From contig NZ_JBEXCV010000003.1 of NCBI RefSeq assembly GCF_040605455.1, positions 70,923-134,922 on the forward strand: DNA of 64,000 bases, read 5' to 3'. Within the stretch, counting starts at the first letter, position 1, and every line of letters begins with the position of its first letter. The position numbers and the translations under genes are program-made. A model generated the notes under the pieces. It saw only the letters and a program-made list of their open reading frames with translations, ran no database searches and was not told the DNA's origin. This document shows, piece by piece, positions 52,269 to 61,148 of the stretch. The DNA comes from Embleya sp040605455. GTDB taxonomy: Bacteria; Actinomycetota; Actinomycetes; Streptomycetales; Streptomycetaceae.

Positions 52269-54428
52269 GTGGGGTTGGCGAACGAGAACATCATTTCGCA
52301 GGTCGAGGATCTGCTCGCGGGACGCATCGTGATCCCGTCCATTCAGCGGGACTACGTCTGGAAGACGCCGGACATCCGTGACCTGCTCGACTCCCTCTAT
52401 CGTGGATACCCCATCGGATCCGTGCTGTTGTGGAAGACCAGGATCCAGGTCCCGTTTCGGGCCGCCGCGGTCAGCCAGGACGCCCAGAACACCCATCAGC
52501 CCGTGTACCTGCTCGACGGCCAGCAGCGGCTCATCTCGCTGGCCTGGGTGTACCGGCCCGAGTCCCGGGCCGACGCGAAGAAGCTCGACCTGCGCTTCGA
52601 CCTCGCGAACGAGCAGTTCGTGAGCCCGGTGGGCGCGCAGCGAAACGATCCGCTGTTGATCCCGGTGGTCGACGTGCTGGCGAGTGATCCCGAGTTCTTC
52701 CGGATGTTGACGGTGGCCGGGGTCGATCCCGCGACGCCGGTCTTTCAGACGTACTTCACCCGTCTGCAAAAGCTGCACGACATCCACAAGCGTGAGATCG
52801 CCGTCATCACCTACACCTCCGACGACTACGAGGAGGTCGCGGACGTCTTCGCCCGGGTCAACAAGGGTGGGCGCAAGCTGACCAAGGGCGACCTCGTCTA
52901 CAGCGCGATCGCCGCCCGCTGGGCGGACGGACTTGCCACGATAGAGGCGTTTCACGCGGAACTGGCCCGAGACGGATTCGCCCTCGACCGCGACCCGGTG
53001 TTGCGCGTACTGGGGTACTACGCCGGGGTGGGTCTGCGCAGCATCAGGCTGCTCGACGCCTCGGTCACCGAAGCCGTACTCAAGGACGCGTGGGCCAAGA
53101 CGGCGGACTCCGTCCGGATGACGGTCGAGTTCCTGCGCGAGGAATGCGGCGTACCGCGCTCGGCAGTACTCAAGACGCAGAACGTGCTGGTCGCGCCGTC
53201 CATCCTGCTGCATCGCAGGGGCGGCACGCTCGGCCTGGAGGAGACTCGCCGGTTGCGTCGCTGGATCTACACGATCCTGGCCTTCATGCGGTACACGGGG
53301 GCCTCCGAGACCGCGATGGAGTCCGACGTCCGGTGGATGGATGTCGAGCCGGAAGAGGTACGTTGGCGCGAGTTGACGAACGGTGCCTTCGGCACCCGCT
53401 CGGTGGACGCTCCCGTGCAGGCCACGGACCTGGAGCACAAGACGAGCGTGCACGCGTTGTTCAACGTCCTGTACATCGCCGCGCTTCGCCGCGAGGTGCG
53501 GGACTGGGTGGACGGTGACCGCCTCGACGAACTGCGGGAAGACTCGTCGGCGCGGATCGAGTACCACCACGTCTTCCCGGACGCGGCGATCGGCGGGGCC
53601 TATCCGAAGGAGTTGCGCAACTGCGTTGCGAACTACGCCTTCGTCTCGGCCCGCACCAAGCGGGCCATCGGGACCAAGACACCGGCACAATACCTTTCGA
53701 CGCTCGACCCGGATCACCTCGCCGGGCACTGGATGCCCACGGACCCCGACTTGTGGACTGTCGAACGTTTTCCCGACTTCCTCGCGGCACGGCGAGGGCT
53801 GATGGTCGCGACCCTCAACGGCATGCTGGGTCTGCCCGGCGGTGACGGGACGGACGAGCCCGCGATCACCGTGGCCGCTCCGGTCGATGCGATCGAACAA
53901 GCAGGCGGCGACGCCGATCGCAGCCCGTTTTTCGACCTCGACTTTTCCGGCGCCGACCACGCGCAGGGGTGGTTACCTGCTGCGCCCGTCGAGTATCTCG
54001 ATACCGAGGCCCGCTTCTGGGACCAATTGGTGTCCTGCTCAACGCGCGAGGAAGTGCAACTGGTTCGGGACCTTCTGGAGTTCTGGGACGTCAGTCGTGG
54101 CCGTGTCGATTTCGGAAACGGCGCTACGCCCACTGCGCGTCTGGTCCGCGAAGCACCCGACGGTACGGCCGTATGCCCGCTGCTGGTGTTTCCGTCCGCT
54201 GCGGGCAGTGGCATCGAGGTGCAGTTCAGGGAGCTGTTGCGGCACTCGCGATTTGCGCCGGAACCGATGCGGGATGAGCTTCGTACCCGCCTCAACGCCA
54301 TCGCGGGCGTGGAGATCCGCACACACCACCTGCGCAGTTGCCCTAACTTCCCCTTGAGCCTGTTGGAGGACGAGGGCAACCTCGCCGTGTTGTACGAGGT
54401 GTTCGCCTGGCTCAAGGACGTGGTCTGA
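52269..54428 (+). CDS. DUF262/HNH (GmrSD-like) type IV restriction protein
   Basis: A 719-aa single-chain protein. N-terminal DUF262 (GmrS/ParB-like NTPase) with PSIQRDYVWKTPDIRDLLDSLYRGYPIGSVLLW and the LLDGQQRLISL motif (about residue 83). A DUF1524-like HNH nuclease region around residues 425-470: EYHHVFPDAAIGGAYPKE...NYAFVSARTKR. The C-terminal 170 residues have no recognised domain (LDTEARFWDQLVSC...). GmrSD proteins cut DNA with glucosylated hydroxymethylcytosine. It lies 76 bp after mcrC, same strand, and probably the same transcript. GGGGGG precedes the GTG. Confidence 0.88.
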   Translation: MGLANENIISQVEDLLAGRIVIPSIQRDYVWKTPDIRDLLDSLYRGYPIGSVLLWKTRIQVPFRAAAVSQDAQNTHQPVYLLDGQQRLISLAWVYRPESRADAKKLDLRFDLANEQFVSPVGAQRNDPLLIPVVDVLASDPEFFRMLTVAGVDPATPVFQTYFTRLQKLHDIHKREIAVITYTSDDYEEVADVFARVNKGGRKLTKGDLVYSAIAARWADGLATIEAFHAELARDGFALDRDPVLRVLGYYAGVGLRSIRLLDASVTEAVLKDAWAKTADSVRMTVEFLREECGVPRSAVLKTQNVLVAPSILLHRRGGTLGLEETRRLRRWIYTILAFMRYTGASETAMESDVRWMDVEPEEVRWRELTNGAFGTRSVDAPVQATDLEHKTSVHALFNVLYIAALRREVRDWVDGDRLDELREDSSARIEYHHVFPDAAIGGAYPKELRNCVANYAFVSARTKRAIGTKTPAQYLSTLDPDHLAGHWMPTDPDLWTVERFPDFLAARRGLMVATLNGMLGLPGGDGTDEPAITVAAPVDAIEQAGGDADRSPFFDLDFSGADHAQGWLPAAPVEYLDTEARFWDQLVSCSTREEVQLVRDLLEFWDVSRGRVDFGNGATPTARLVREAPDGTAVCPLLVFPSAAGSGIEVQFRELLRHSRFAPEPMRDELRTRLNAIAGVEIRTHHLRSCPNFPLSLLEDEGNLAVLYEVFAWLKDVV

Positions 54429-54453
54429 GCCGCCGGTCGAGAAGTTCCCCTGC

Positions 54454-55506
54454 TCAGGGCCGCCACAGTTCGCCGGGACCCGGTTCCGGCCAGGGGATGT
54501 CGGCACGGACTGCGGCGAAGAGTTCCTTGCAGCGCTTGTCGTCGAGCAGGACCACGCTCTGCCCGCCGCCGCGTTCGCCGAAGCCGGCGACGGGGGCGGT
54601 GCGAAACGCCAGGTCGGATTCGCTGATGCCCTTGAGGTCGGTGGCCAGGTCGAGCAGCGCCTTGAGGTTGAGGTTGTCGTCGACGGTCAGCGACTTGGTC
54701 AGCGACTGCAACAGGTTCTCGGTGCGCAGTGGGCTGCCGAGCACCCCCTCCGCGGTCACCTTCTCCGCGATCGCGCCCAGGAGTTGCTGCTGGTGCGCCA
54801 CCCGATCGAGGTCGCCCCGTTCGAGCCCGTACCGCTGCCGCACGAACTTGAGCGCCTCGTTGCCGTCCAGCTTGGCGCGGCCCTTGTCGGCGTCCACCGT
54901 CACCCCGCCGAGCGCGTCGACCATGCCCTTGAAGCCGCCGAAGTCCACCGCCGCGTAGTGGTCGATCCGCACGCCGGTCAGGTTCTCGATCGTGGCCACG
55001 AGGAGCGCGGGCCCGCCCCACGAGAAGGCCGCGTTCAGCTTGGCCTCGCCGTGTCCCGGGATCGACACCCACGAGTCGCGCGGCAGCGAGATCGCCGAGA
55101 TCGAGGCCCGGCCGGCGGGCAGGTGCAGGATCATCATGGTGTCGCTGCGCCGCCCCTCCAGCGCGTTGGGGTCGGCGCCGGCCGCCGCCGCGTCCATGCC
55201 GACGAGCAGGATGTTCAGTGCCCGGCCGGCGGTGGGATCGGCCGGCGGGCGCGGCCCCGCTGCGGGGATGCTCGATCGGTCGAAGACTCCGTCGATCCGC
55301 TTGATGTTGGCGTTCAGCGAGTACACCAACCAGACCGCGCACCCGCCGACCACGAACAGCGACAGGGTGAGCAGCGCGACCAGTCCCACGACCGCCTTGC
55401 GGCGTCGTGACCAAGGCTTGCGCTCGGGTGTCGATGTCGACTCGACGTCTTCGTCAGTCCCGCTGACCTCGGCCGACTCGTCCGTCGCACCCAGCGCATC
55501 CGTCAT
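54454..55506 (-). CDS. LytR-CpsA-Psr family cell-wall glycopolymer ligase
   Basis: A 350-aa membrane protein. Cytoplasmic N-terminus of acidic residues then RRRK, one transmembrane helix at about 35-58 (VVGLVALLTLSLFVVGG...WLVYSL) and an extracellular LCP domain: NILLVGMDAAAAG, RSDTMMILHLPAGRASISAISLPRDSWVSIPGHGEAKLNAAFSWGGPALLVATIENLTGVRIDHY, then FRQRYG-type FVRQRYGLERGDLDRVAHQQQLL. It transfers wall glycopolymers onto peptidoglycan. Convergent with the DUF262 gene; marks the right edge of the island. Confidence 0.92.
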   Translation of the reverse strand: MTDALGATDESAEVSGTDEDVESTSTPERKPWSRRRKAVVGLVALLTLSLFVVGGCAVWLVYSLNANIKRIDGVFDRSSIPAAGPRPPADPTAGRALNILLVGMDAAAAGADPNALEGRRSDTMMILHLPAGRASISAISLPRDSWVSIPGHGEAKLNAAFSWGGPALLVATIENLTGVRIDHYAAVDFGGFKGMVDALGGVTVDADKGRAKLDGNEALKFVRQRYGLERGDLDRVAHQQQLLGAIAEKVTAEGVLGSPLRTENLLQSLTKSLTVDDNLNLKALLDLATDLKGISESDLAFRTAPVAGFGERGGGQSVVLLDDKRCKELFAAVRADIPWPEPGPGELWRP

Positions 55507-55556
55507 GCGCAGAAGCTAGCTGACCAGCCGTCAGCAACGGCAGGGGAAGCCGAAAA

Positions 55557-56099
55557 TCAGTGCGAAGACGAGATCGATTTCGGTGCCTGTCCGAGATCCG
55601 GAACCGGCCGCCGCATGCACACGCGAGGCCACCGATCCAACCCGATGGCCGCTTCGTGCGCTCGGATTGCCGCGAGCCCCGGCGTCACCTCGGCCGCATC
55701 GAGGGTCCGGAAGCCGATTCGCGCGTAGTACGGCGCATTCCACGCCACGTCCCGAAACGTGGTCAACGTCGACACGAGCCCGGTCTTTGCCTGCACCCGA
55801 TCGATCATCGCCCGCCCGAGCCCGCGCCGCGCCCCGTCGGGATGCACCGACACCTGCTCGATGTGCGCCGCGCCGTCCACGAGGTCCCAGATCAGATAGG
55901 CGATCGCCGGTTCCCCGATCACCAGGCACCGCCCATCGCTCTGATATCGCGCCAACTCCGCCACGGAGAACGGCTCATCCGCTGCGATCTCCGGCATCCC
56001 CACATCCGTGAAGCACCTCCCGGCGGCGACCTCGATCTCCCGCAAACGCTCCAGATCGCGTACCGAGGCACCACGCATCGCATCACTCATGATCACCAT
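55557..56099 (-). CDS. GNAT-family acetyltransferase
   Basis: A 180-aa N-acetyltransferase. Acetyl-CoA loop VHPDGARRGLGRAMIDRV (R/Q-x-x-G-x-G/A) and the C-terminal WNAPYYARIGFRTLD strand-turn typical of GNAT. Start ambiguous between MVIMSDAM (56099) and MSDAM (56090); no clear ribosome site. Substrate unknown. Confidence 0.88.
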   Translation of the reverse strand: MVIMSDAMRGASVRDLERLREIEVAAGRCFTDVGMPEIAADEPFSVAELARYQSDGRCLVIGEPAIAYLIWDLVDGAAHIEQVSVHPDGARRGLGRAMIDRVQAKTGLVSTLTTFRDVAWNAPYYARIGFRTLDAAEVTPGLAAIRAHEAAIGLDRWPRVCMRRPVPDLGQAPKSISSSH

Positions 56100-56278
56100 T
56101 GTGGCCGCCGCCGAGAACGCGGGACGGCGCGTGGGGCGGCGGTACGGTGGCGCTCAGGCCCCGCGCCAACCGCCTGCTTGACTGTGCCCGAGTGCTCGCT
56201 TAACGTGACTCGACCGGCGCCGAGGCCCGCCTTCAAGGTGTGGGCCAATCGCTCGGCCGACTCACGGGGGTGGGCACC

Positions 56279-56434
56279 ATGACCGATCTCGTCATTGATC
56301 TCGCATGGCTCGAAGGCGTATCCGGCCGATTGGCCGAGGCCGCGTCCGTGTCCAAGACCGAGACCCTCCCGGACCGGATCCCCATAGACCTGCGTGAGGT
56401 TATCCATCCTCCCAAGCAGCCGGCCGACCCGTGA
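56279..56434 (+). CDS. Short WXG100-like stub
   Basis: A 51-aa product (MTDLVIDLAWLEGVSGRLAE...) whose first 25 residues look like the start of a streptomycete ESX/WXG100-type protein, but it stops before a WXG turn. GGGGGTGG precedes the ATG. Its stop overlaps the GTG of the lipoprotein gene by 4 bp. It may be a truncated relic kept for translational coupling. Confidence 0.45.
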   Translation: MTDLVIDLAWLEGVSGRLAEAASVSKTETLPDRIPIDLREVIHPPKQPADP

Positions 56435-56922
56435 GCCGATCCGTGATGAGCGGCATGTGGCGGCGCGCCGTGGTCGCCGTCCCGGGGCTCCTGCTGGCCA
56501 CCGGGTGCGGTGGGTCGCACGAGCCGCAGCCCGATCCCGCGATGGTCTCGGAGGCGCGGAGCGCTGCCCTCACCTGGTTCACCGGGACGTGGCGCAACGA
56601 TTTCGAGGCCGCGTGCCCCAATATCAAGGCCGGGAGCGTTGCCGCCCCGCCCTTCGGGGGCTGCGGCATGGCGGCCACGAACCTGTGGAGATCGATGAAT
56701 CCGGATGCCGAGGCGCTGATCTCGGTCGACATCGCCAAGCTCGAACTCCGTGACGACAGAGCCAAGTTCGATTCGGATCACGTCACGGTGAACGGCCGGC
56801 CGTTGTCGGATTCGGTGGATCGTGCCGCAGGCGGGCAAGCGCACGTGCGTTATACCTACACGTTCAGGCGCATCCAGAATTTGTGGTATTTCCAAAAGGC
56901 CGACTCCGAGGCCGGATTCTGA
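56431..56922 (+). CDS. Putative lipoprotein of unknown function
   Basis: A 163-aa protein. Signal peptide with RR and a hydrophobic core, ending in a lipobox-like LLATGCGG (Ala rather than Leu at -3). The exported part is about 135 residues with four cysteines overall; no domain recognised. Overlaps the stub upstream (GTGA). A terminator follows before the convergent fadB. Confidence 0.65.
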   Translation: MSRSVMSGMWRRAVVAVPGLLLATGCGGSHEPQPDPAMVSEARSAALTWFTGTWRNDFEAACPNIKAGSVAAPPFGGCGMAATNLWRSMNPDAEALISVDIAKLELRDDRAKFDSDHVTVNGRPLSDSVDRAAGGQAHVRYTYTFRRIQNLWYFQKADSEAGF

Positions 56923-56942
56923 TCCACGTGTGACGCGAGTGC

Positions 56943-56977
56943 CGAAGGGCGGCCCGATGGAGCAGGGCCGCCCTTCG
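56943..56977. terminator. Bidirectional terminator between lipoprotein gene and fadB
   Basis: Perfect 13-bp arms CGAAGGGCGGCCC and GGGCCGCCCTTCG with a 9-nt loop, in the 66-bp gap between convergent genes. Confidence 0.8.
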
Positions 56978-56988
56978 CACGTTGTCGA

Positions 56989-59124
56989 CTACTGCGGGAC
57001 CGAAGCCGCTCCCGCCGGCAGGAAGCGCTTGCCGATCGTCTTTTCGGTGACGCCCGCGCGGTCCAGGTACGGGGTGATGCCGCCCAGGTGGAAGGGCCAG
57101 CCGGCGCCGGTGATCATGCACAGGTCGACGTCCTGCGGGGCGGCGACGACGCCCTCTTCGAGCATGAGGTTGATCTCGTCGGCCAGGGCTGCCAACGCGC
57201 GGTCGCGGACCTGCTCCTGTGTGGAGGGGGAGTTGCCCACCTCCAGCAGGGCGGTGACCTCGGGGTCGACCTCCTGGGCGCCCGAGGCCCAGGTCAGGAA
57301 GGAGCGCTTGCCGGCCTTGACCACGCGCTCCAGGTTGGGCGAGACGCCGAAGCGGTCCGGGAAGGCCGTGTGCAGGGTCGCGCCGACGTGTGCGGCGATC
57401 GCCGGGCCGACGAGTTCGAGCAGGACCATCGGGGACATCGGCAGGCCGAGCGGGGCCAGCGCGTTGTCGGCGATCTCGATCGGGGTGCCTTCGTCGACCG
57501 CGGCCAGCACCTCGCCCAGGAAGCGGGTGAGGACGCGGTTGACCACGAACGCCGGGGCGTCCTTGACCAGGACCGAGGTCTTCTTGAGCTGCTTGGAGAC
57601 GGCGAACGCGGTGGCGAGCGCACCGTCGTCGGTCTGCTCCGCGCGGACGATCTCCAGGAGCGGCAGAACCGCGACCGGGTTGAAGAAATGGAAGCCCACG
57701 ACCCGCTCGGGGTGCGCCAGCTTGGCGGCCATCTCGGTGATCGACAACGACGAGGTGTTGGTGGCCAGGATGCAGGTCGGCGAGACCACGGCCTCGACCT
57801 CGGCGAACACCTGCTGCTTGACCGACATCTCCTCGAACACGGCCTCGATCACGAAGTCGGCGTCCGCGAACGCGTCCTTGGTCAGCGAGCCGGTCACCAG
57901 CGCCTTGAGTCGGTTCGCGGCGTCCGCCGAGATCCGCTTCTTGAGCAGGAGCTTGTCGACCTCGGCGTGTACGTAGCCGACGCCCTTGTCCACACGCTCC
58001 TGGTCGATGTCGGTCAGGACGACCGGCACCCGCAGGCGGCGTGCGAACAGCAGCGCGAGCTGCGAGGCCATCAGCCCGGCGCCGACCACACCGACCTTGG
58101 TGACCGGGCGCGCGAGCTGCCGGTCGGGGGCGCCGGCCGGGCGCTTGGCGCGCTTTTGGATCAGGTTGAACGAGTACAGCCCCGCGCGCAGTTCGTCGCC
58201 CATGATGAGGTCGGCGAGCGCGTCGTCCTCGGCGTCGAAGCCGGCCTGGAGCGAGGCGACGTCGCCGAATCGCGCGGAGCGCGCCGCGTCGATGATCTCC
58301 AGCGCGCGGTACGGCGCGGGGGAGGCCCCGTGCACCTTCGAGTCGGCGATCGCTCGACCTCGCTCGATCGCCGCGTCCCAACCGGCGCCGCGGTCGAGCT
58401 CTGCTCGCTCGACCACGATCTCGCCGGTGACGACCTTGCCCGCCCACACCAGCGACTGGGCCAGGAAGTCGGCGGATTCCACCAGCGCGTCCGCGATCCC
58501 GAGCTTGAATGCCTTGGGGCCGTTGAGCTGCCGGTTCTGGTTCAGCGCGTTCTCGATGATCACGGTGATCGCGTTGTCCGGGCCGATCAGGTTCGGCAGC
58601 AGCACGCAGCCGCCCCAGCCGGGGACCAGACCCAGGAAGCACTCCGGCAGCGAGAAGGCCGGCACCGCGGTGGAGATGGTGCGGTACGTGCAGGCCAGGC
58701 CGATCTCGACGCCGCCGCCCATCGCCGCGCCGTTGTAGAACGCGAACGTGGGCACGGAAAGCGTGGTCAGCCGCTTGAACGTGTCGTGGCCGGCCTTGCC
58801 GATGGCGTGCGCGTGCTCGCGCAGGCCGACCTTCTCCACGCCCTTGAGGTCGGCGCCGACTGCGAAGATGAACGGCTTGCCGGTCACCCCCGCCGCGACG
58901 ATGTCGCCCGCAGCGGCCAGCGCCTCTACCTTGTCGATCGCGCCGTTCAGCTCGCCCAGACCGGCCGGGCCGAACGTGTTCGGCTTGGTGTGGTCGAAGC
59001 CGTTGTCGATCGTGATCAGCGCGAATCTGCCCGCGCCGCCCGGAAGATCGAGCACGCGTACGGGGAAGTGCGAGACCAGCTCGTCCGGGAAGACCTCGGC
59101 GGCCAGTCGAGTCAGGTCGCTCAC
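56989..59124 (-). CDS. fadB: 3-hydroxyacyl-CoA dehydrogenase / enoyl-CoA hydratase (FadB-type)
   Basis: A 711-aa two-domain beta-oxidation enzyme. N-terminal crotonase domain with GKPFIFAVGADLKGV and YNGAAMGGGVEIGLAC (oxyanion loop) and a Glu in FSLPECFLGLVPGWGG. C-terminal 3-hydroxyacyl-CoA dehydrogenase with NAD loop KVGVVGAGLMASQLALL and HFFNPVAVLPLLEIV. The GTG at 59124 is preferred, with GAGGGGA upstream. Its first codon overlaps the fadA stop by 4 bp, so fadA-fadB are coupled and form the usual actinobacterial fatty-acid oxidation pair. Confidence 0.93.
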   Translation of the reverse strand: MSDLTRLAAEVFPDELVSHFPVRVLDLPGGAGRFALITIDNGFDHTKPNTFGPAGLGELNGAIDKVEALAAAGDIVAAGVTGKPFIFAVGADLKGVEKVGLREHAHAIGKAGHDTFKRLTTLSVPTFAFYNGAAMGGGVEIGLACTYRTISTAVPAFSLPECFLGLVPGWGGCVLLPNLIGPDNAITVIIENALNQNRQLNGPKAFKLGIADALVESADFLAQSLVWAGKVVTGEIVVERAELDRGAGWDAAIERGRAIADSKVHGASPAPYRALEIIDAARSARFGDVASLQAGFDAEDDALADLIMGDELRAGLYSFNLIQKRAKRPAGAPDRQLARPVTKVGVVGAGLMASQLALLFARRLRVPVVLTDIDQERVDKGVGYVHAEVDKLLLKKRISADAANRLKALVTGSLTKDAFADADFVIEAVFEEMSVKQQVFAEVEAVVSPTCILATNTSSLSITEMAAKLAHPERVVGFHFFNPVAVLPLLEIVRAEQTDDGALATAFAVSKQLKKTSVLVKDAPAFVVNRVLTRFLGEVLAAVDEGTPIEIADNALAPLGLPMSPMVLLELVGPAIAAHVGATLHTAFPDRFGVSPNLERVVKAGKRSFLTWASGAQEVDPEVTALLEVGNSPSTQEQVRDRALAALADEINLMLEEGVVAAPQDVDLCMITGAGWPFHLGGITPYLDRAGVTEKTIGKRFLPAGAASVPQ

Positions 59125-60347
59125 TTGTCGTTCCCCTCGGAGTTCGCGGTGTTCGCGGTCCAGTTCGGGTTCTCCCAGATGACGGTCCCGCCCATGCCGA
59201 GCCCGATGCACATCGAGGTCAGGCCGTAGCGGACCTCGGGGTGCTCCTCGAACTGCCGCGCGAGCTGCGTCATCAGGCGCACGCCGGACGAGGCGAGAGG
59301 GTGGCCGAAGGCGATGGCGCCGCCGTACTTGTTCACGCGCGGGTCGTCGTCGGCGATCTTGTAGTGGTCCAGGAAGGACAACACCTGGACCGCGAACGCC
59401 TCGTTCAACTCGAACAGGCCGATGTCCTCGATGGTGAGGCCGGCGCGCTCCAGGGCCTTCTCGGTGGCCGGGACCGGGCCGATGCCCATCACCTCGGGCT
59501 CGACGCCCGCGAAGGCGAACTGCACGAGCCGCATCTTGATCGGCAGACCCAGCTCGCGCGCGGCGTCCTCGGAGGCGAGCAGACACGCGGTCGCGCCGTC
59601 GTTGAGGCCGGCCGCGTTGCCCGCGGTGACCCGGCCGTGCGGACGGAACGGGGTCTTCAGCGCGCCGAGGCCATCGAGCGTGGTGCCCGGGCGCATCGGC
59701 TCGTCGACGGTGGACAGGCCCCAGCCCTGCTCGACCGAGCGGGCCGCGACCGGCACCAGGTCGGGCTGGATCTTGTTGTCGGCGTACGCCTTGGCGGCCT
59801 TGTCCTGGCTGCCGACGGCGAACCTGTCGGCGCGCTCCTTGGTCAGCTGGGGGAAGCGGTCGTGGATGTTCTCCGCGGTGTTGCCCATGACCAGCGCGGA
59901 CGGGTCCACGAGCTGCTCGGAGATGATCCGCGGGTTCGGGTCGGCACCCTCGCCCATGGGGTGGCGGCCCATGTGTTCGACACCGCCGGCGACCACGACG
60001 TCGTAGGCGCCGAACGCGATGCCGCCGGCGGCGGTGGTGACCGCGGTCATCGCGCCCGCGCACATGCGGTCGATCGAGTAGCCGGGCACCTCGCGCGGCA
60101 GACCCGCGAGCAGCGCCGCGGTGCGGCCGATGGTCAGGCCCTGGTCGCCGATCTGCGTGGTGGCCGCGATGGCGACCTCGTCCACGCGGGCCGGCGGCAG
60201 CGACGGGTTGCGGCGCATCAGCTCACGGATACACGCGATGACGAGGTCGTCGGCTCGCGTCTCGTGGTAGATGCCCTTGGGGCCGGCCTTGCCGAAGGGG
60301 GTACGGACGCCGTCTACGAAGACGACGTCCCGGACGTTACGAGGCAC
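59121..60347 (-). CDS. fadA: Acetyl-CoA acyltransferase (thiolase)
   Basis: A 408-aa thiolase completing the beta-oxidation cycle. Active-site Cys in SIDRMCAGAMTAVTTAAGGIAFG (about residue 96), NEAFAVQVLSFLD, GGAIAFGHPLASSGVR and a C-terminal SMCIGLGMGGTVIWEN with the second catalytic Cys. First gene of the fadA-fadB operon. Confidence 0.94.
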   Translation of the reverse strand: MPRNVRDVVFVDGVRTPFGKAGPKGIYHETRADDLVIACIRELMRRNPSLPPARVDEVAIAATTQIGDQGLTIGRTAALLAGLPREVPGYSIDRMCAGAMTAVTTAAGGIAFGAYDVVVAGGVEHMGRHPMGEGADPNPRIISEQLVDPSALVMGNTAENIHDRFPQLTKERADRFAVGSQDKAAKAYADNKIQPDLVPVAARSVEQGWGLSTVDEPMRPGTTLDGLGALKTPFRPHGRVTAGNAAGLNDGATACLLASEDAARELGLPIKMRLVQFAFAGVEPEVMGIGPVPATEKALERAGLTIEDIGLFELNEAFAVQVLSFLDHYKIADDDPRVNKYGGAIAFGHPLASSGVRLMTQLARQFEEHPEVRYGLTSMCIGLGMGGTVIWENPNWTANTANSEGNDK

Positions 60348-61148
60348 GAGCGCACACTCCTCCTGCGATGGGTACGGGCCCCATGCTACTCATGAGTAAC
60401 CAATGGTCCTAGCCCTCGGTCCCTCTCGGGTCGCGCCGATCCGCCGGGTTGCCGCCGGCGGTGGCCGGGATCGGCCCGGTGGCCGGCGCGTTTTCGAGGC
60501 GAGCGGGCCGACGGCCGGGGGGTGTCGTTCGCGTCCGAGCGGGTGCCGAGGCGAGCGAACGGGTGCCGTCGGGCGGGTGTCCAGGCGGGTGTCGAGGCGC
60601 GCGCGAACGGGTGTGTGTCGGGTGCGCGTGCGGGGGTGCGACCGGGGTGCATTCTCCGACCGGGCATCCGAGTGTGCCCGGGTGCGCGTTCGGACACGCG
60701 AACGCGGCTGAGGGGTCGGCAAGTACCGCGGTGGGCGCCCGAGTCGTCATCGCCACAGCGCCCGGGTCGGGCGCACGATCGCTCGCGTCGGCGGTGGAGG
60801 CTCCGGCGGGTCGCCCCGACGGGTTGCCGCGCCGGGCTGCTCCGAGGTGATCACGAGGGCTCCGGATTGCGCTGACTTGGCCCGACTCTACGCATATACC
60901 GGGCTTGTAATGCTTTGCCGCGCCAGAGATCGCGAGGCGGACGTGATGTGATCCACGCTCGGAGCGGCGGGCCTTTACTTTTACTTGACTGTATGGGGGC
61001 ATTCGGCTGACAAAATAAGCCAAGCCTAGGCTTGGTTAGCCTTGCCTAAGAATTGCTCTTTGTCCTCTTTGTGTATGCCTGTTGGCCCCTGTCGTCCGTC
61101 TGCCGGGCATCGACCCGTCTTCGCTTGTTCTCGTCCCCGGGAGAGTCC
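60348..61148. other. Intergenic region before efeO
   Basis: About 0.8 kb. From about 60480 to 60720 it is G-rich with repeated short words such as GCGAACGGGTG, open in several frames but with no credible gene. The last 250 bp drop in GC and hold the iron-box-like site. Confidence 0.6.
61031..61049 (+). promoter_or_regulatory. Iron-box (DmdR/IdeR-like) site upstream of efeO
   Basis: CTTGGTTAGCCTTGCCTAA matches the actinobacterial iron box TTAGGTTAGGCTAACCTAA at 14 of 19 positions by hand alignment. It lies 100 bp before the efeO start, in an AT-richer promoter region, so iron repression of efeOB is likely. Confidence 0.7.
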
